This document shows, one piece after another, positions 42,679 to 51,046 of a DNA stretch of 64,000 nt. The translations under genes and the position numbers were made by a program. The DNA comes from Paracoccaceae bacterium (GTDB lineage Bacteria; Pseudomonadota; Alphaproteobacteria; Rhodobacterales; Rhodobacteraceae). The stretch covers positions 1 through 64,000 of the forward strand of contig JANQRE010000049.1 of NCBI GenBank assembly GCA_028284705.1. The letters run 5' to 3'. Under the pieces are notes generated by a model, which worked only from the letters and a program-made list of their open reading frames with translations, was not told where the DNA came from and did no database searches. How positions within the stretch are numbered: position 1 is the stretch's first letter; each line of letters begins with the position of its first letter.

Positions 42679-43521
42679 CTATGCTTTTTCCAAATCCGCC
42701 CAAATCTCTTCGACCCACTCCTTAATCACCTGCGCCTCGTCCCAGCGGTTCGACATCTCTTTGCCGTCTGGGCCGGTCATGGCGTATTCGGGTGGACCAA
42801 GTTCACAGACGAAGATGCAATCGCCCTCCGCATTGCGGTCGCGCCAGCCTGAGAGGCCCTCGCGCCACCAGCCTTTGAAGAGCTCCACCCATTTCTGGTG
42901 CTGCGGAAAATCCAGTTGCAACTGGATTTGCTGGCGGGAGGCGACGCGGCCCTGAAACGAGTCAGACCGCGCGAGGATTCGCGAGATCAGGCCAAGGTCG
43001 TGGTCGGAAAGAGGGAACCAGAACTCGCGGTCGACGACATAATGTGAGAGGTCGGCGCAGATGCGCATATCCGGGATCAGGTCTAAGAGTTGCAGCGTGA
43101 CGTAGAGGTCGTTGGTGATGCAATTGCGATGGGTTTCGAACTGGATCGGGACTCCGATTTTGTCGGACATCTCCAGCCAGGTTTCGATCACCGGCACCAT
43201 GTCCTTGATCTCAATCGGCATCACTTGCCCGATCACATCCACAAAAGGCGCACCGAAATCGGCAGCCATGCGCAGCGTGTCGCCGAGGCTTTCGATGGTC
43301 TTCGGGAAGGCCACGATCAGAGGTGTGAGGTTGTTGGCTTCCATGTGGGGCCGGACCGCGTGGGCCGTGGCCACGTCCGACGCACCAAGATCAATGGCCA
43401 TGCCATGAAAGCCAGCCTCTGCCACCATCTCGCACACCTGATCGAAGGGAAGTTTAACCCCGCTCGGATCATGCGGCTGCAAGGCCCAGAGCGAGGTGTA
43501 GACGTGGAGGTTTTGGGTCAT
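42679..43521 (-). CDS. Sugar phosphate isomerase/epimerase family protein
   Basis: The 280-residue protein is an AP endonuclease 2-type (xylose isomerase-like) TIM barrel: an early strand VYTSLWALQ, GMAIDLGAS, FVDVIGQVMP, IQFETHRNCITNDL with the metal-binding Glu, MRICADLSHYVVD with Asp and His, and a C-terminal VCELGPPEYAM. Divalent metal ligands are therefore present. The reaction is unknown. Its start overlaps the hydrolase stop by 4 nt, and the VOC gene follows, so the three may act on one substrate. Confidence 0.82.
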   Translation of the reverse strand: MTQNLHVYTSLWALQPHDPSGVKLPFDQVCEMVAEAGFHGMAIDLGASDVATAHAVRPHMEANNLTPLIVAFPKTIESLGDTLRMAADFGAPFVDVIGQVMPIEIKDMVPVIETWLEMSDKIGVPIQFETHRNCITNDLYVTLQLLDLIPDMRICADLSHYVVDREFWFPLSDHDLGLISRILARSDSFQGRVASRQQIQLQLDFPQHQKWVELFKGWWREGLSGWRDRNAEGDCIFVCELGPPEYAMTGPDGKEMSNRWDEAQVIKEWVEEIWADLEKA

Positions 43522-44366
43522 GGCGTTCCCTCGATAAAGGTGCGGATATCGTCCATTGCGTCCGGTCGATCGCCGATCACTCCATGCCCACAGGTCTCAT
43601 ATCGCCGAAAGGTGACACGTTCATCGGGTAGGTGATGAACAAGCGTTTCGCTGAACGCCATTGGCATGATTGGATCATCCTCCCCCGCCAGCACAAGCAC
43701 CGGGCAGGTGACTCGATGAAGTGCGTCCCGAAAATCCATACGGCCCTGCTCGTTCTTTGGGCCGTTGAAATGCAGGGCCGTCTCATTGCGCATCAAGGCG
43801 CGGGAGAGCCAATCAGTGTTCCGGTTAACCGTATAGAACGGCGCACAGACCCGTGCATATTCCGCGCGCGTGTCATCGGTGGGATTATCCCAATAGGCCT
43901 GCGCGACGGCGCGTGCCTCTGGGCCACCGATCCGATCGAACGCGGCATGAATGGCATCAAAGTCCACCTTAGGCGCAGTGCTGATCAGGATCAGCTTCGA
44001 CGCGTGTTCCGGATGACGCGTGGCGTAGGATTGCGTGACGAACCCGCCGAAAGACGCGCCGATGACGATTGGGTTTTCAACGCCCAAGGCGTCGCAAAGC
44101 CCCTTTAGATCTTCCCCCCATTGCGCCAGGTTCCATGTGGCCGGGTCATCGCCGCTGCTGCGTCCATTGCCCCGGTGATCGTAGTAGATGACCTGGGCGA
44201 CATCGCTGAGCGCAGAAAAAGCAGGCTTATAGTGGCTGTGATCGGCGCCGGGTCCGCCATGGACCATCACGACGGTCGGTTTCTCGCGCATCCTTGGTCC
44301 ATCGGGGACGAGCGCGGGCCCGTCGACGTCGAAATAAAGACGCGTCCCGTTTACGGTCACATACAC
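43518..44366 (-). CDS. Alpha/beta hydrolase, proline iminopeptidase-like
   Basis: The 282-residue protein has the oxyanion-loop motif VHGGPGADHSHY at residues 35-46, typical of proline iminopeptidases, YYDHRGNGRSSG at 61-72, the nucleophile elbow GASFGG with Ser105, an acid in GEDDPIMP and a late His in YETCGHGV. This composition supports a peptidase S33-type hydrolase acting on small amides or esters. The start is a GTG at 44366 directly after the desaturase stop. It is co-transcribed with its neighbours on the same strand. Confidence 0.85.
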   Translation of the reverse strand: MYVTVNGTRLYFDVDGPALVPDGPRMREKPTVVMVHGGPGADHSHYKPAFSALSDVAQVIYYDHRGNGRSSGDDPATWNLAQWGEDLKGLCDALGVENPIVIGASFGGFVTQSYATRHPEHASKLILISTAPKVDFDAIHAAFDRIGGPEARAVAQAYWDNPTDDTRAEYARVCAPFYTVNRNTDWLSRALMRNETALHFNGPKNEQGRMDFRDALHRVTCPVLVLAGEDDPIMPMAFSETLVHHLPDERVTFRRYETCGHGVIGDRPDAMDDIRTFIEGTP

Positions 44367-45350
44367 CTATTCAGCGGGAACGCGGGCGGTCCGACCGCCG
44401 GAGGTGGGTACGACCCAGACCTCATTCATCGGCCACTGGCTTTCGTCCTTTTGGGCGAGCTTCTTTATCACCTCGATCTGGAATTCGATCCAGCCCATGC
44501 GGTGGACCTCTCCGGCTTGCGCTTCAATCTTTTCGTTCAGGTCTTTCAGCTTCCAGAACGGCACGGCGGGGAAGGTGTGATGCGCCGTGTGATATGGCAT
44601 CTGCCAGCAGAGCCAGCGGATCAAGGCGGGTGCCCGGGTGGAGCGGGTGTTTTCCAGGATGTCATCCTCATGGGAAAGACCCAGATGCTCAATGGTGTTC
44701 TGCAACTGATGGATCGGTTTGGTCAGCACCATCGGCAGGATCCAGAAGGTGAGCAGGAATGCACTTCCGGCCATGAATTCGGCGAAGATCAGCATCGCGT
44801 AGATCGTCACGTGAATGCGCGATTCGGTGATGATCTTCTCTTCTTCGTTTTCCTTGATGTAAGGCTCGATGATGATGCCGCGCGCGCGACGGATGAGGCC
44901 AAAGACGCGGTTCTTCCAATAGGTGATGCCGGAGAGCCAGAGCAGGTAGGTCTGCAACGTGTAGGGCTCCCGCACCAGCTCGCCATCACGCTCCCAGTCC
45001 TGCGTGTATTGGTGATGGGCGAAATGCATGACCTGATCGAAATCGCGCGGGAAGATCATGAAGAAGCCGATGATGCGGCCGAAAATCTCGTTCAGTTTCC
45101 GGGTCTTGAAGACGGTGGCGTGGGAGAGTTCATGCTGTGCGGCGTAGAGGAAATTGATCAGGACGCCGAGCACGAACCCGGTGAGCAGAACCCACCAGGT
45201 GCCAAGCGCAATCCCATGGAGATAGGCCACAAGCAGGATCGCACCGACATGGCTGCCCATCTGCATCCAGCCCTGTTGGTCGGAGCGTTCGGTCAGCGCG
45301 CGAAGCTCGTCGGGCGAGAGCAGTTTGCGGCGGGAAAATGTGGCGTCCAT
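44367..45350 (-). CDS. Membrane fatty acid desaturase family protein
   Basis: The 327-residue integral membrane protein has the three histidine boxes that bind the di-iron centre: HELSH at residues 73-77, HFAHHQ at 109-114 and HTAHH at 254-258, with four membrane helices around 35-70, 90-105, 185-215. It belongs to the broad desaturase/hydroxylase group that also includes carotenoid ketolases and alkane hydroxylases. The acceptor cannot be told. It heads a probable four-gene unit on the minus strand (desaturase, hydrolase, isomerase-like, VOC). Confidence 0.88.
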   Translation of the reverse strand: MDATFSRRKLLSPDELRALTERSDQQGWMQMGSHVGAILLVAYLHGIALGTWWVLLTGFVLGVLINFLYAAQHELSHATVFKTRKLNEIFGRIIGFFMIFPRDFDQVMHFAHHQYTQDWERDGELVREPYTLQTYLLWLSGITYWKNRVFGLIRRARGIIIEPYIKENEEEKIITESRIHVTIYAMLIFAEFMAGSAFLLTFWILPMVLTKPIHQLQNTIEHLGLSHEDDILENTRSTRAPALIRWLCWQMPYHTAHHTFPAVPFWKLKDLNEKIEAQAGEVHRMGWIEFQIEVIKKLAQKDESQWPMNEVWVVPTSGGRTARVPAE

Positions 45351-45402
45351 GGGCGACCCTCCAGGTTGACCTGAAAGAGAGTATCGCGCCGAAGTCCTTT
45401 GT

Positions 45403-45753
45403 CTAGTGCAGCGGGATCAGCGCCACGGGCGCGTCTTCCTCGCGCTCGAAATCCAGCGGGGCCTTGTCCGACGCGACGGTGTTGCGCTTGAACTCATAGA
45501 CCATCGCGTGCCCGTCAAACGAGGTCGCAACGATCAGCGCCTGATAGAGGTGTCGCGCGCCGTCATAGATATCCACCAACCCGCGCATATGCGGCGCGTT
45601 TTCTGCATCGATGGCAAAATTCTTCTCCGAGAAGCGCAGGATCGGATAGACATCCTCCCCGATTTGCACCCGCAAACGGGATTTCTTGGCAAGCTTGGCG
45701 CGCCGGGCCTGTTCCAGCCCTTTGGCGACCTCTTTCGACACGTAAACAGACAT
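45403..45753 (-). CDS. Conserved protein of unknown function
   Basis: The 116-residue protein begins MSVYVSKEVAKGLEQARRAKLAKKSRLRV-like basic sequence (helix up to about residue 25), then a beta-rich part with EDVYPILRFSEKNFAIDAENAPHMRGLVDIYDG and FKRNTVASDKAPLDFEREEDAPVAL. The composition resembles PilZ-like small domains, but the RxxxR/DxSxxG signature is absent, so I do not assign it. It follows cobM downstream by 80 nt on the same strand. A DnaA-box-like site lies just upstream at 45789-45797 and is probably chance. Confidence 0.7.
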   Translation of the reverse strand: MSVYVSKEVAKGLEQARRAKLAKKSRLRVQIGEDVYPILRFSEKNFAIDAENAPHMRGLVDIYDGARHLYQALIVATSFDGHAMVYEFKRNTVASDKAPLDFEREEDAPVALIPLH

Positions 45754-45833
45754 AACCGTAGCGTTCTTCTGGCAGCGCTACCCTATTACCTGTGGATAAT
45801 TGCGATTTCGTCAATGATTCGAGGAAATTGTCG

Positions 45834-46601
45834 CTAAATTTTTACTTTTGGCCGCAGCACATGGGGCACAGCGGGATCGTAGAGCGCGCTGTCCTTGAAG
45901 TCCTGGATATTGGCGAGCGCGGGGCCGACAAGGATCAGCGCGGTGCGGGTGATCTTCTCAGCGCGGACCTTTTCGCGGATGTCGGAGAGCGTGCCGCGCA
46001 GGTAGAGTTGATCGGGCCAGGAGGCGCGATAAGCGACGACAACCGGGCAATCGGGGCCGTAATGCGGGATCAGTTGCCGCTCGATTTCGCGCAGGGCGCG
46101 GATGCCGAGGTGGATGGCGAGCGTGGCACCAGTGCGCGCGAAGTTTTCCAGCGTCTCGCCAGGCGGCATGGAGGTCGATTTCATCGACATGCGCGTGAGT
46201 ACGATGGATTGCGCGATTTCGGGGATGGTCAATTCCTGACCCAATGCTGCCGCCGCTGCTGCATAGGCGGGCACACCGGGGATGATCTGGTACTGGATTT
46301 TGTCGCGTTTCAGCAGGCGGATTTGTTCGGCGATGGCGCCGTAGAGCGACGGGTCGCCGGAATGAACGCGGGCCACATCCTCGCCGCGGTCGCGGGCGGC
46401 GAGGATTTCGGCATGGGTGTCCTCCAAAGTCATCGGCGCTGTGTCGAGGACCCGCGCCCCGTCGGGCGCTCCGGCCACGACCTCCGCCGGGACCAGTGAG
46501 CCTGCGTAGAGGCAGACCGGACAGGCGGCGATGATGCGTTGAGCCTTCAGGGTCAGAAGCTCCGGATCGCCCGGCCCGGCGCCGATGAAATACACTTTCA
46601 T
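45834..46601 (-). CDS. cobM: Precorrin-4 C11-methyltransferase
   Basis: The 255-residue SAM-dependent methyltransferase adds the C-11 methyl group in corrin ring synthesis. It has the tetrapyrrole methylase start VYFIGAGPGDPELLTLKA, VARVHSGDPSLYGAIAEQ, VPAYAAAAAALGQELT and LTRMS with a late GPAL. The ATG at 46601 gives the normal start; an ORF 55 codons longer overlaps cobJ and is rejected. It is the last gene of the minus-strand cobalamin operon, 55 nt after the CbiG-CobJ gene. Confidence 0.95.
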   Translation of the reverse strand: MKVYFIGAGPGDPELLTLKAQRIIAACPVCLYAGSLVPAEVVAGAPDGARVLDTAPMTLEDTHAEILAARDRGEDVARVHSGDPSLYGAIAEQIRLLKRDKIQYQIIPGVPAYAAAAAALGQELTIPEIAQSIVLTRMSMKSTSMPPGETLENFARTGATLAIHLGIRALREIERQLIPHYGPDCPVVVAYRASWPDQLYLRGTLSDIREKVRAEKITRTALILVGPALANIQDFKDSALYDPAVPHVLRPKVKI

Positions 46602-46656
46602 CTTGTGGCCCCACGGGATGGCGGGCGGGGCGATATCGCAGATGAGCGTCGCACTG

Positions 46657-48474
46657 TCATCCCGCCAGATCCCCATCAATCTTGCGCGCATATCCCCGCG
46701 GGGTGTACATCCGCGGCCCACGGCCCGTTTGCGCCAGCCGCGACTGCGACGAGCCCACCAGCACAACTGTCAACATATCGACCTCATCGACCTGCAAATC
46801 CCCCAATCGCCGATAGCGTATCTCCTCCTCCGGCCGCCCGAGCGAAGACGCGAGCAAAACCGGCGTGTCCGCGGGGCGATGTTTCAGCAGAATATCTCGC
46901 GCTTCGGCCAGTAAGGTGCGCCGCCGCTTTGAAACGGGGTTGTAGAAGGCAATCACGAAATCGCCTTCCACCGCAGCTTTCACGCGGCGAATGATATCGT
47001 CGCGGCGCGTCAACAAATCGGACAATGAAATCGCACAGAAATCATGCCCCAAGGGCGCGCCCGCGCGCGCGGCCGCCCCTTGCAGGGCGGAAACGCCAGG
47101 CGTGGACACCACCTCCACCCGCCGTGCGGCGTCACTAACGCCCTTCTCATCCGGCCCACGATCCAGAAGCTCGAAGACCAGCGCGCCCATGGCGTAAATG
47201 CCTGCATCGCCTGAACAAATCAGCGCGACGTTGCGGCCCTCGCCCGCGCGTTCCAGCGCATAACGACATCGGTCTTCTTCCCCGCCAAGTGGGAAGTCGG
47301 AGCGGGTTTTGCCTGCAGCCAGGGGGCCGAGCAGGTCGATGTAGAGGCCGTAGCCCACCAGTTCCTCGGCCTCAGCAATCAGCTTTGAAGCCTCGGGAGT
47401 GCGCCAGCTAGCTTGCCCCGGACCGATGCCGATGATGGAGAGCTTTCCCGCCGACCGACCGCGTAGCTCGGTGATCGGCTCGGGCGCAATCCCTAGCGCG
47501 ACAGTTGCCATGGCGGTTTTGCGTTTGGGATACCAGATCGCAGCAGTTTGCCCGCCCCCCGCAAGCGCGGCATTTTCCGCGACACCATGGGTGCCGATCT
47601 CGGCGAAGACCACGTCGGATTGGGTCTCGGTGCGGGGGGTTTCGGCCTCAAGTTCCTCGGGCGTGAAGAACCGTAGGGGCAGGTCGAGATGGGCGGCGAG
47701 CGCATGCATGGCGGGCTCATCGGCCTTCACATCTACGGTGAAGATGCCGCGCAGGGCTTTGGGCGACAGGTTTGCGTCTTTCAACAACGTGTCGACGAGG
47801 TCGATCAGCTCTTCGGGCGGGCAATCGCGCGAACAGCCCACGCCGAGCGTGGCGCGTTGCGGGTGGAAGACGAGTGTGGTGTCGGGGCCGATGTCGGGTT
47901 TCATTGTACAGTGCAGACGCACGCCCTCCCCCGCAGGCAAGTCCTGCAACCAACCTGCCTCCGCGGCTTCGTCGCCCGTGATCTCGGCCCCCGCACCGGA
48001 GAGCAGGGCGGCCATGACCGGTTTCGCGGCCTCCGGATTGCCCAGGACCCAGTCCGCGGGTGGCTCGTCCAGCGCAACTCCAAGCGCCACGTCACCCGCT
48101 GTCGTGACGGCGGCTTTGGAATTGAGAGCCTTGGCGATGTCACGGGCCAAACGATTTGCGCCGCGGTGCCCGCCCAGAAGCGGGACGACGGATTTGCCGT
48201 CGTCGGAAACCGAGAGGACAGGCGGCTCGGTGGTCTTGTCGTTCAGCAGCGGCGCGACGGCGCGGATCAGGATGCCGGAGGCGCAGACGCCGATGATGGG
48301 TGTGCCCGCCGCGAAGAGATCGCGGGCATGGTCGAGCGCGTTGGGGAAGAAGACATCCGCCTGATCAACGCGGGTCTCGCGGCCATGCACGGGAGCGTCC
48401 AAAGCCTCGGCCAGCCTGTGAGCGGTGGCCTCGCCCGCGTGGTTGAGGCAGAGAATGACGGGGGTTACAGCCAC
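46657..48474 (-). CDS. cobJ: CbiG-CobJ fusion: cobalt-precorrin-5A hydrolase domain plus precorrin-3B C17-methyltransferase
   Basis: Residues 1 to about 335 form a CbiG-like part (GVCASGILIRAVAPLL, VPLLGGHRGANRLA, and the C-terminal CobE-like GVGCSRDCPPEEL). Residues 344-605 form CobJ/CbiH, with IIGIGPGQASW, ICSGDAGIYAMGALVFEL, STPGVSALQGAAARAGAPLGHDFCAISLSDL as patterns and a late VLLASSLGRPEE. CobJ contracts the ring and methylates C-17; CbiG opens the delta-lactone to release acetaldehyde in the cobalt-early route. Fusing two successive steps is known in some alphaproteobacteria. The ATG overlaps the end of cobI by 10 nt. Confidence 0.93.
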   Translation of the reverse strand: MAVTPVILCLNHAGEATAHRLAEALDAPVHGRETRVDQADVFFPNALDHARDLFAAGTPIIGVCASGILIRAVAPLLNDKTTEPPVLSVSDDGKSVVPLLGGHRGANRLARDIAKALNSKAAVTTAGDVALGVALDEPPADWVLGNPEAAKPVMAALLSGAGAEITGDEAAEAGWLQDLPAGEGVRLHCTMKPDIGPDTTLVFHPQRATLGVGCSRDCPPEELIDLVDTLLKDANLSPKALRGIFTVDVKADEPAMHALAAHLDLPLRFFTPEELEAETPRTETQSDVVFAEIGTHGVAENAALAGGGQTAAIWYPKRKTAMATVALGIAPEPITELRGRSAGKLSIIGIGPGQASWRTPEASKLIAEAEELVGYGLYIDLLGPLAAGKTRSDFPLGGEEDRCRYALERAGEGRNVALICSGDAGIYAMGALVFELLDRGPDEKGVSDAARRVEVVSTPGVSALQGAAARAGAPLGHDFCAISLSDLLTRRDDIIRRVKAAVEGDFVIAFYNPVSKRRRTLLAEARDILLKHRPADTPVLLASSLGRPEEEIRYRRLGDLQVDEVDMLTVVLVGSSQSRLAQTGRGPRMYTPRGYARKIDGDLAG

Positions 48475-49166
48475 GGATCGGCGCCTTTCGTCAGCAGGAT
48501 CATCGAGAAATATGGGGCTTTTTCAGGAGCTTCTGCCAACGGCAATACCTTTTGTTCCGGCAGGGAGGCGCGTTCGATATAGGTGGCTTGTGCCGTGAGG
48601 TTCAGATCATCGAGAACAGCCCGGATCTTCGGCAAATGCCGCCCGACCTTCATGATCGCGACGCTTTCGGCACCGTCGATGCGGGTGCGGAGTTCGTCTT
48701 CGGGGAGCGGTCCGGGCAGGATCGTCAGGCGTTCATTGCGCGCTGCGAGCGGCATGCGGGCCTCTGCGGCGCAAGCGGTGACGGAGCTGACGCCGGGGAT
48801 GACCTCGACGTCGAAATCCCGGGCGAGGCGGGCGAAGAGATACATGAAGGAGCCGTAGAAGAACGGATCGCCCTCACAAAGGCAGACGACATTTTGGCCT
48901 GTTTTCAATGCGTTGGCGATATCCGCAGCGCCTTTGTCATAGGCGGCTTGCGCCGGCTCGCGTGCCGTTGTCATGGGCACATCCATGCGGATTTCGTGCG
49001 CGCCCTCGGGGATCAGATCGGCGGCGATGGCGCGGGCGAAACTGTCGCCGCCCGCAAGCGTCGGATAGGCGATGGTGGTCGCGTTCCCGATCAGGCGGGC
49101 GGCCTTGAGCGTGATCAGATCGGGGTCGCCGGGGCCAAGACCGACGCCATAAAGCGTCCCGCTCAT
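48465..49166 (-). CDS. cobI: Precorrin-2 C20-methyltransferase
   Basis: The 233-residue SAM-dependent enzyme methylates precorrin-2 at C-20. It begins MSGTLYGVGLGPGDPDLITLKA, and contains CEGDPFFYGSFMYL and VIPGVSSVTACAAEARMPLAARNE, the CobI/CbiL-type tetrapyrrole methylase landmarks. The ATG at 49166 overlaps the cobL stop by 4 nt and was preferred over a start six codons earlier. It is part of the cobH-cobL-cobI-cobJ block. Confidence 0.95.
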   Translation of the reverse strand: MSGTLYGVGLGPGDPDLITLKAARLIGNATTIAYPTLAGGDSFARAIAADLIPEGAHEIRMDVPMTTAREPAQAAYDKGAADIANALKTGQNVVCLCEGDPFFYGSFMYLFARLARDFDVEVIPGVSSVTACAAEARMPLAARNERLTILPGPLPEDELRTRIDGAESVAIMKVGRHLPKIRAVLDDLNLTAQATYIERASLPEQKVLPLAEAPEKAPYFSMILLTKGADPWL

Positions 49167-50365
49167 CGCTTCACGAGGCTCCATTGGGTGACCGGCATGA
49201 ACGGGCGCCAGCCGGTGAGGCGGCCCACGGGATCGGCGCGATGCACGTGGATTTTCGCAAGCTGCCCGCCATGTTTGGCATGGAGCGCGATGAGGTCCGC
49301 CTCGCTTTCAAGTGTGACCGCGTTGGCGACGAGACGGCCCAGAGGGCGCAGGTTTTTCCACGCCGTTTCAAAGACTTCGTCGGTGAGGCCTCCGCCGATG
49401 AAGATCGCGTCGGGAGCGTCCAACCCATCGAGCGCAGCGGGGGCTTCGCCGTCGATCAGCTCGAGCTTCGGAGCGCCGAGGGCCAAGGCGTTGGCTGCGG
49501 CCATGGCACGGCGGTCAGCGCGGGGTTCGATGCCGGTGGCGCGGGCGTAGCGGGCGGCGCGCATCCACTCAATCGCGACCGAGCCGCAGCCGGTGCCAAT
49601 GTCCCACAGCAGCGCGCCGCGCATCGGCATGAGCTTGGCAACCGTGGCCGCGCGGACCTCCTGTTTGGTCATGGTTCCGTCGGATTGGAAGAGGTCGTCG
49701 GAAAGACCGGGCACGCGCGGCAGAAGCGCAGCATCGGGCGCGGCGATGCACTCCACAGCGAGCGTGTTGAAGGCAGGGACCGTATGATCCCAAGTTGCGG
49801 CGGTGCCATCGAAGCGCTGTTCCTTCTCGCCACCCATGGCCGCGAGCACGGTCATTTTGGATTGGCCGAACCCGCGTTGGGCGAGGAATTGCGCGATCTG
49901 TGCGGGCGTATCTTCGCCAGTGGTGAGAATGATAAGCCTTTGATCGGGCTGGATAAACGCGATCATCTGCTCCACTGGGCGGCCATGGACAGTGAGCGTT
50001 TCGACATCGGCCAGGGACCAGCCCATGCGCGCGGCGGTGAGCTGAAAGGCGGAAAGCTGAGGGTGATAGGTGATCTCGCCTGGATCGATGGCGCGGCCAA
50101 TGCGAGCGCCGACGGAGAACCATAGCGGATCGCCGGTGGCGAGCACGACGACGCGCTTGCCTTTGTAGCTTTGGAGCTGGTCGATCAGCGCATCGAAGGG
50201 CGAGGGCCAGGCGACACGGTCTGCAGTCACGGCGCTGGAGAGCTCGTGATGGCGGTCGCCGCCGATGATGATCTCGGCCGCCTCGACCACGGCGCGGGTG
50301 GCGGGCGTGAGGCCGTCCATTCCGTCCTCGCCGATGCCGACGATATGGAGCCAGGGCTGCGTCAT
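49163..50365 (-). CDS. cobL: Precorrin-6Y C5,15-methyltransferase (decarboxylating)
   Basis: The 400-residue protein combines two modules: an N-terminal CbiE-type tetrapyrrole methylase (LHIVGIGEDGMDGLTPATR, residues 6-24, and ATGDPLWFSVGARIG) and a C-terminal CbiT-type Rossmann methyltransferase (LLWDIGTGCGSVAIEW and ATGIEPRADR, about residues 235-270). It methylates C-5 and C-15 and removes the C-12 acetate carboxyl. The overlaps with cobH and cobI are 4 nt each, so the three are translated as a coupled unit. Confidence 0.95.
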   Translation of the reverse strand: MTQPWLHIVGIGEDGMDGLTPATRAVVEAAEIIIGGDRHHELSSAVTADRVAWPSPFDALIDQLQSYKGKRVVVLATGDPLWFSVGARIGRAIDPGEITYHPQLSAFQLTAARMGWSLADVETLTVHGRPVEQMIAFIQPDQRLIILTTGEDTPAQIAQFLAQRGFGQSKMTVLAAMGGEKEQRFDGTAATWDHTVPAFNTLAVECIAAPDAALLPRVPGLSDDLFQSDGTMTKQEVRAATVAKLMPMRGALLWDIGTGCGSVAIEWMRAARYARATGIEPRADRRAMAAANALALGAPKLELIDGEAPAALDGLDAPDAIFIGGGLTDEVFETAWKNLRPLGRLVANAVTLESEADLIALHAKHGGQLAKIHVHRADPVGRLTGWRPFMPVTQWSLVKR

Positions 50366-51000
50366 GCGGTGTCCTCCGGAAGCCCTGCGGCGAGTGCGTT
50401 AACCGCTGCCGAGGCCAATGCGGAACCGCCGCGACGACCGCGGAGAGCAACGTAATCACAGCCGCGTGGATTGGCGGCAAGTTCGGCTTTGCTTTCTGCC
50501 GCGCCGACGAAGCCGACGGGGAAGCCGAGGATCACGGCGGGTCGGGGCCAGCCCGCGTCGAGTTTTTCCAGCAGGTGGAAGAGCGCGGTCGGGGCGTTGC
50601 CGATGGCAACCACGGCGCCTTCGATATGTGAGTGCCAATGCTCGACTGCAGCGGCAGAGCGGGTGGTGCCGAGATCGCGCGCGAGGTCGGGGACGTCATC
50701 GCGATTGAGAGTGACGATCACCTCGTTTTCGGCGGGCAGATAGCGGCGGATGATCCCGGCAGCGACCATTTCGCAATCGCAGAGGATCGGGGCACCGCGC
50801 GTCAGAGCCTGATGGCCTGCCTCGCCAGCATTGGGCGAAAACGTCAGCCGGTCAGCGACCTCGACCATGCCGCACGCGTGGATGACGCGAGTGGCGAGCG
50901 CTGCCATGGCGGGAGGGAACCGGTCGAGATTTGCCTCCTCCCGCACGGTGGCAAAGCTTTGGGCGTAGATCGCCTGTGGGTCTTTTTCGTAGCGGCGCAC
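50362..51000 (-). CDS. cobH: Precorrin-8X methylmutase
   Basis: The 212-residue enzyme moves a methyl group from C-11 to C-12, giving hydrogenobyrinate or its cobalt form. Landmarks are YEKDPQAIYAQSFATVREE at residues 4-22, ATRVIHACGMVE with the catalytic His, GAPILCDCEMVAAGI and GFPVGFVGAAESK. I chose a GTG at 51000 as start: the upstream ATG at 51096 would read across an intergenic repeat element and 50 nt of cbiX, and the GTG gives the usual family length. The GGAGG 13 nt upstream of this GTG lies in the repeat. Confidence 0.9.
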   Translation of the reverse strand: MRRYEKDPQAIYAQSFATVREEANLDRFPPAMAALATRVIHACGMVEVADRLTFSPNAGEAGHQALTRGAPILCDCEMVAAGIIRRYLPAENEVIVTLNRDDVPDLARDLGTTRSAAAVEHWHSHIEGAVVAIGNAPTALFHLLEKLDAGWPRPAVILGFPVGFVGAAESKAELAANPRGCDYVALRGRRGGSALASAAVNALAAGLPEDTA

Positions 51001-51012
51001 TTTAGATTTTAT

Positions 51013-51040
51013 GCCTCCGGCGGGAGTATTTTTGGACCAA
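51013..51040. repeat. Roseobacter-type intergenic repeat between cbiX and cobH
   Basis: The sequence GCCTCCGGCGGGAGTATTTT, continuing TTGGACCAA, lies in the 46-nt gap between the two genes. I recall this motif as common in roseobacter intergenic spaces; that is memory, not a search result. On the coding strand it provides the only GGAGG upstream of the cobH GTG. Confidence 0.5.
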
Positions 51041-51046
51041 TGCAGA

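Noticed and set aside
44121-45374. A 417-codon plus-strand frame
   Set aside because: It is antisense to the desaturase and hydrolase genes, both of which have complete catalytic motifs.
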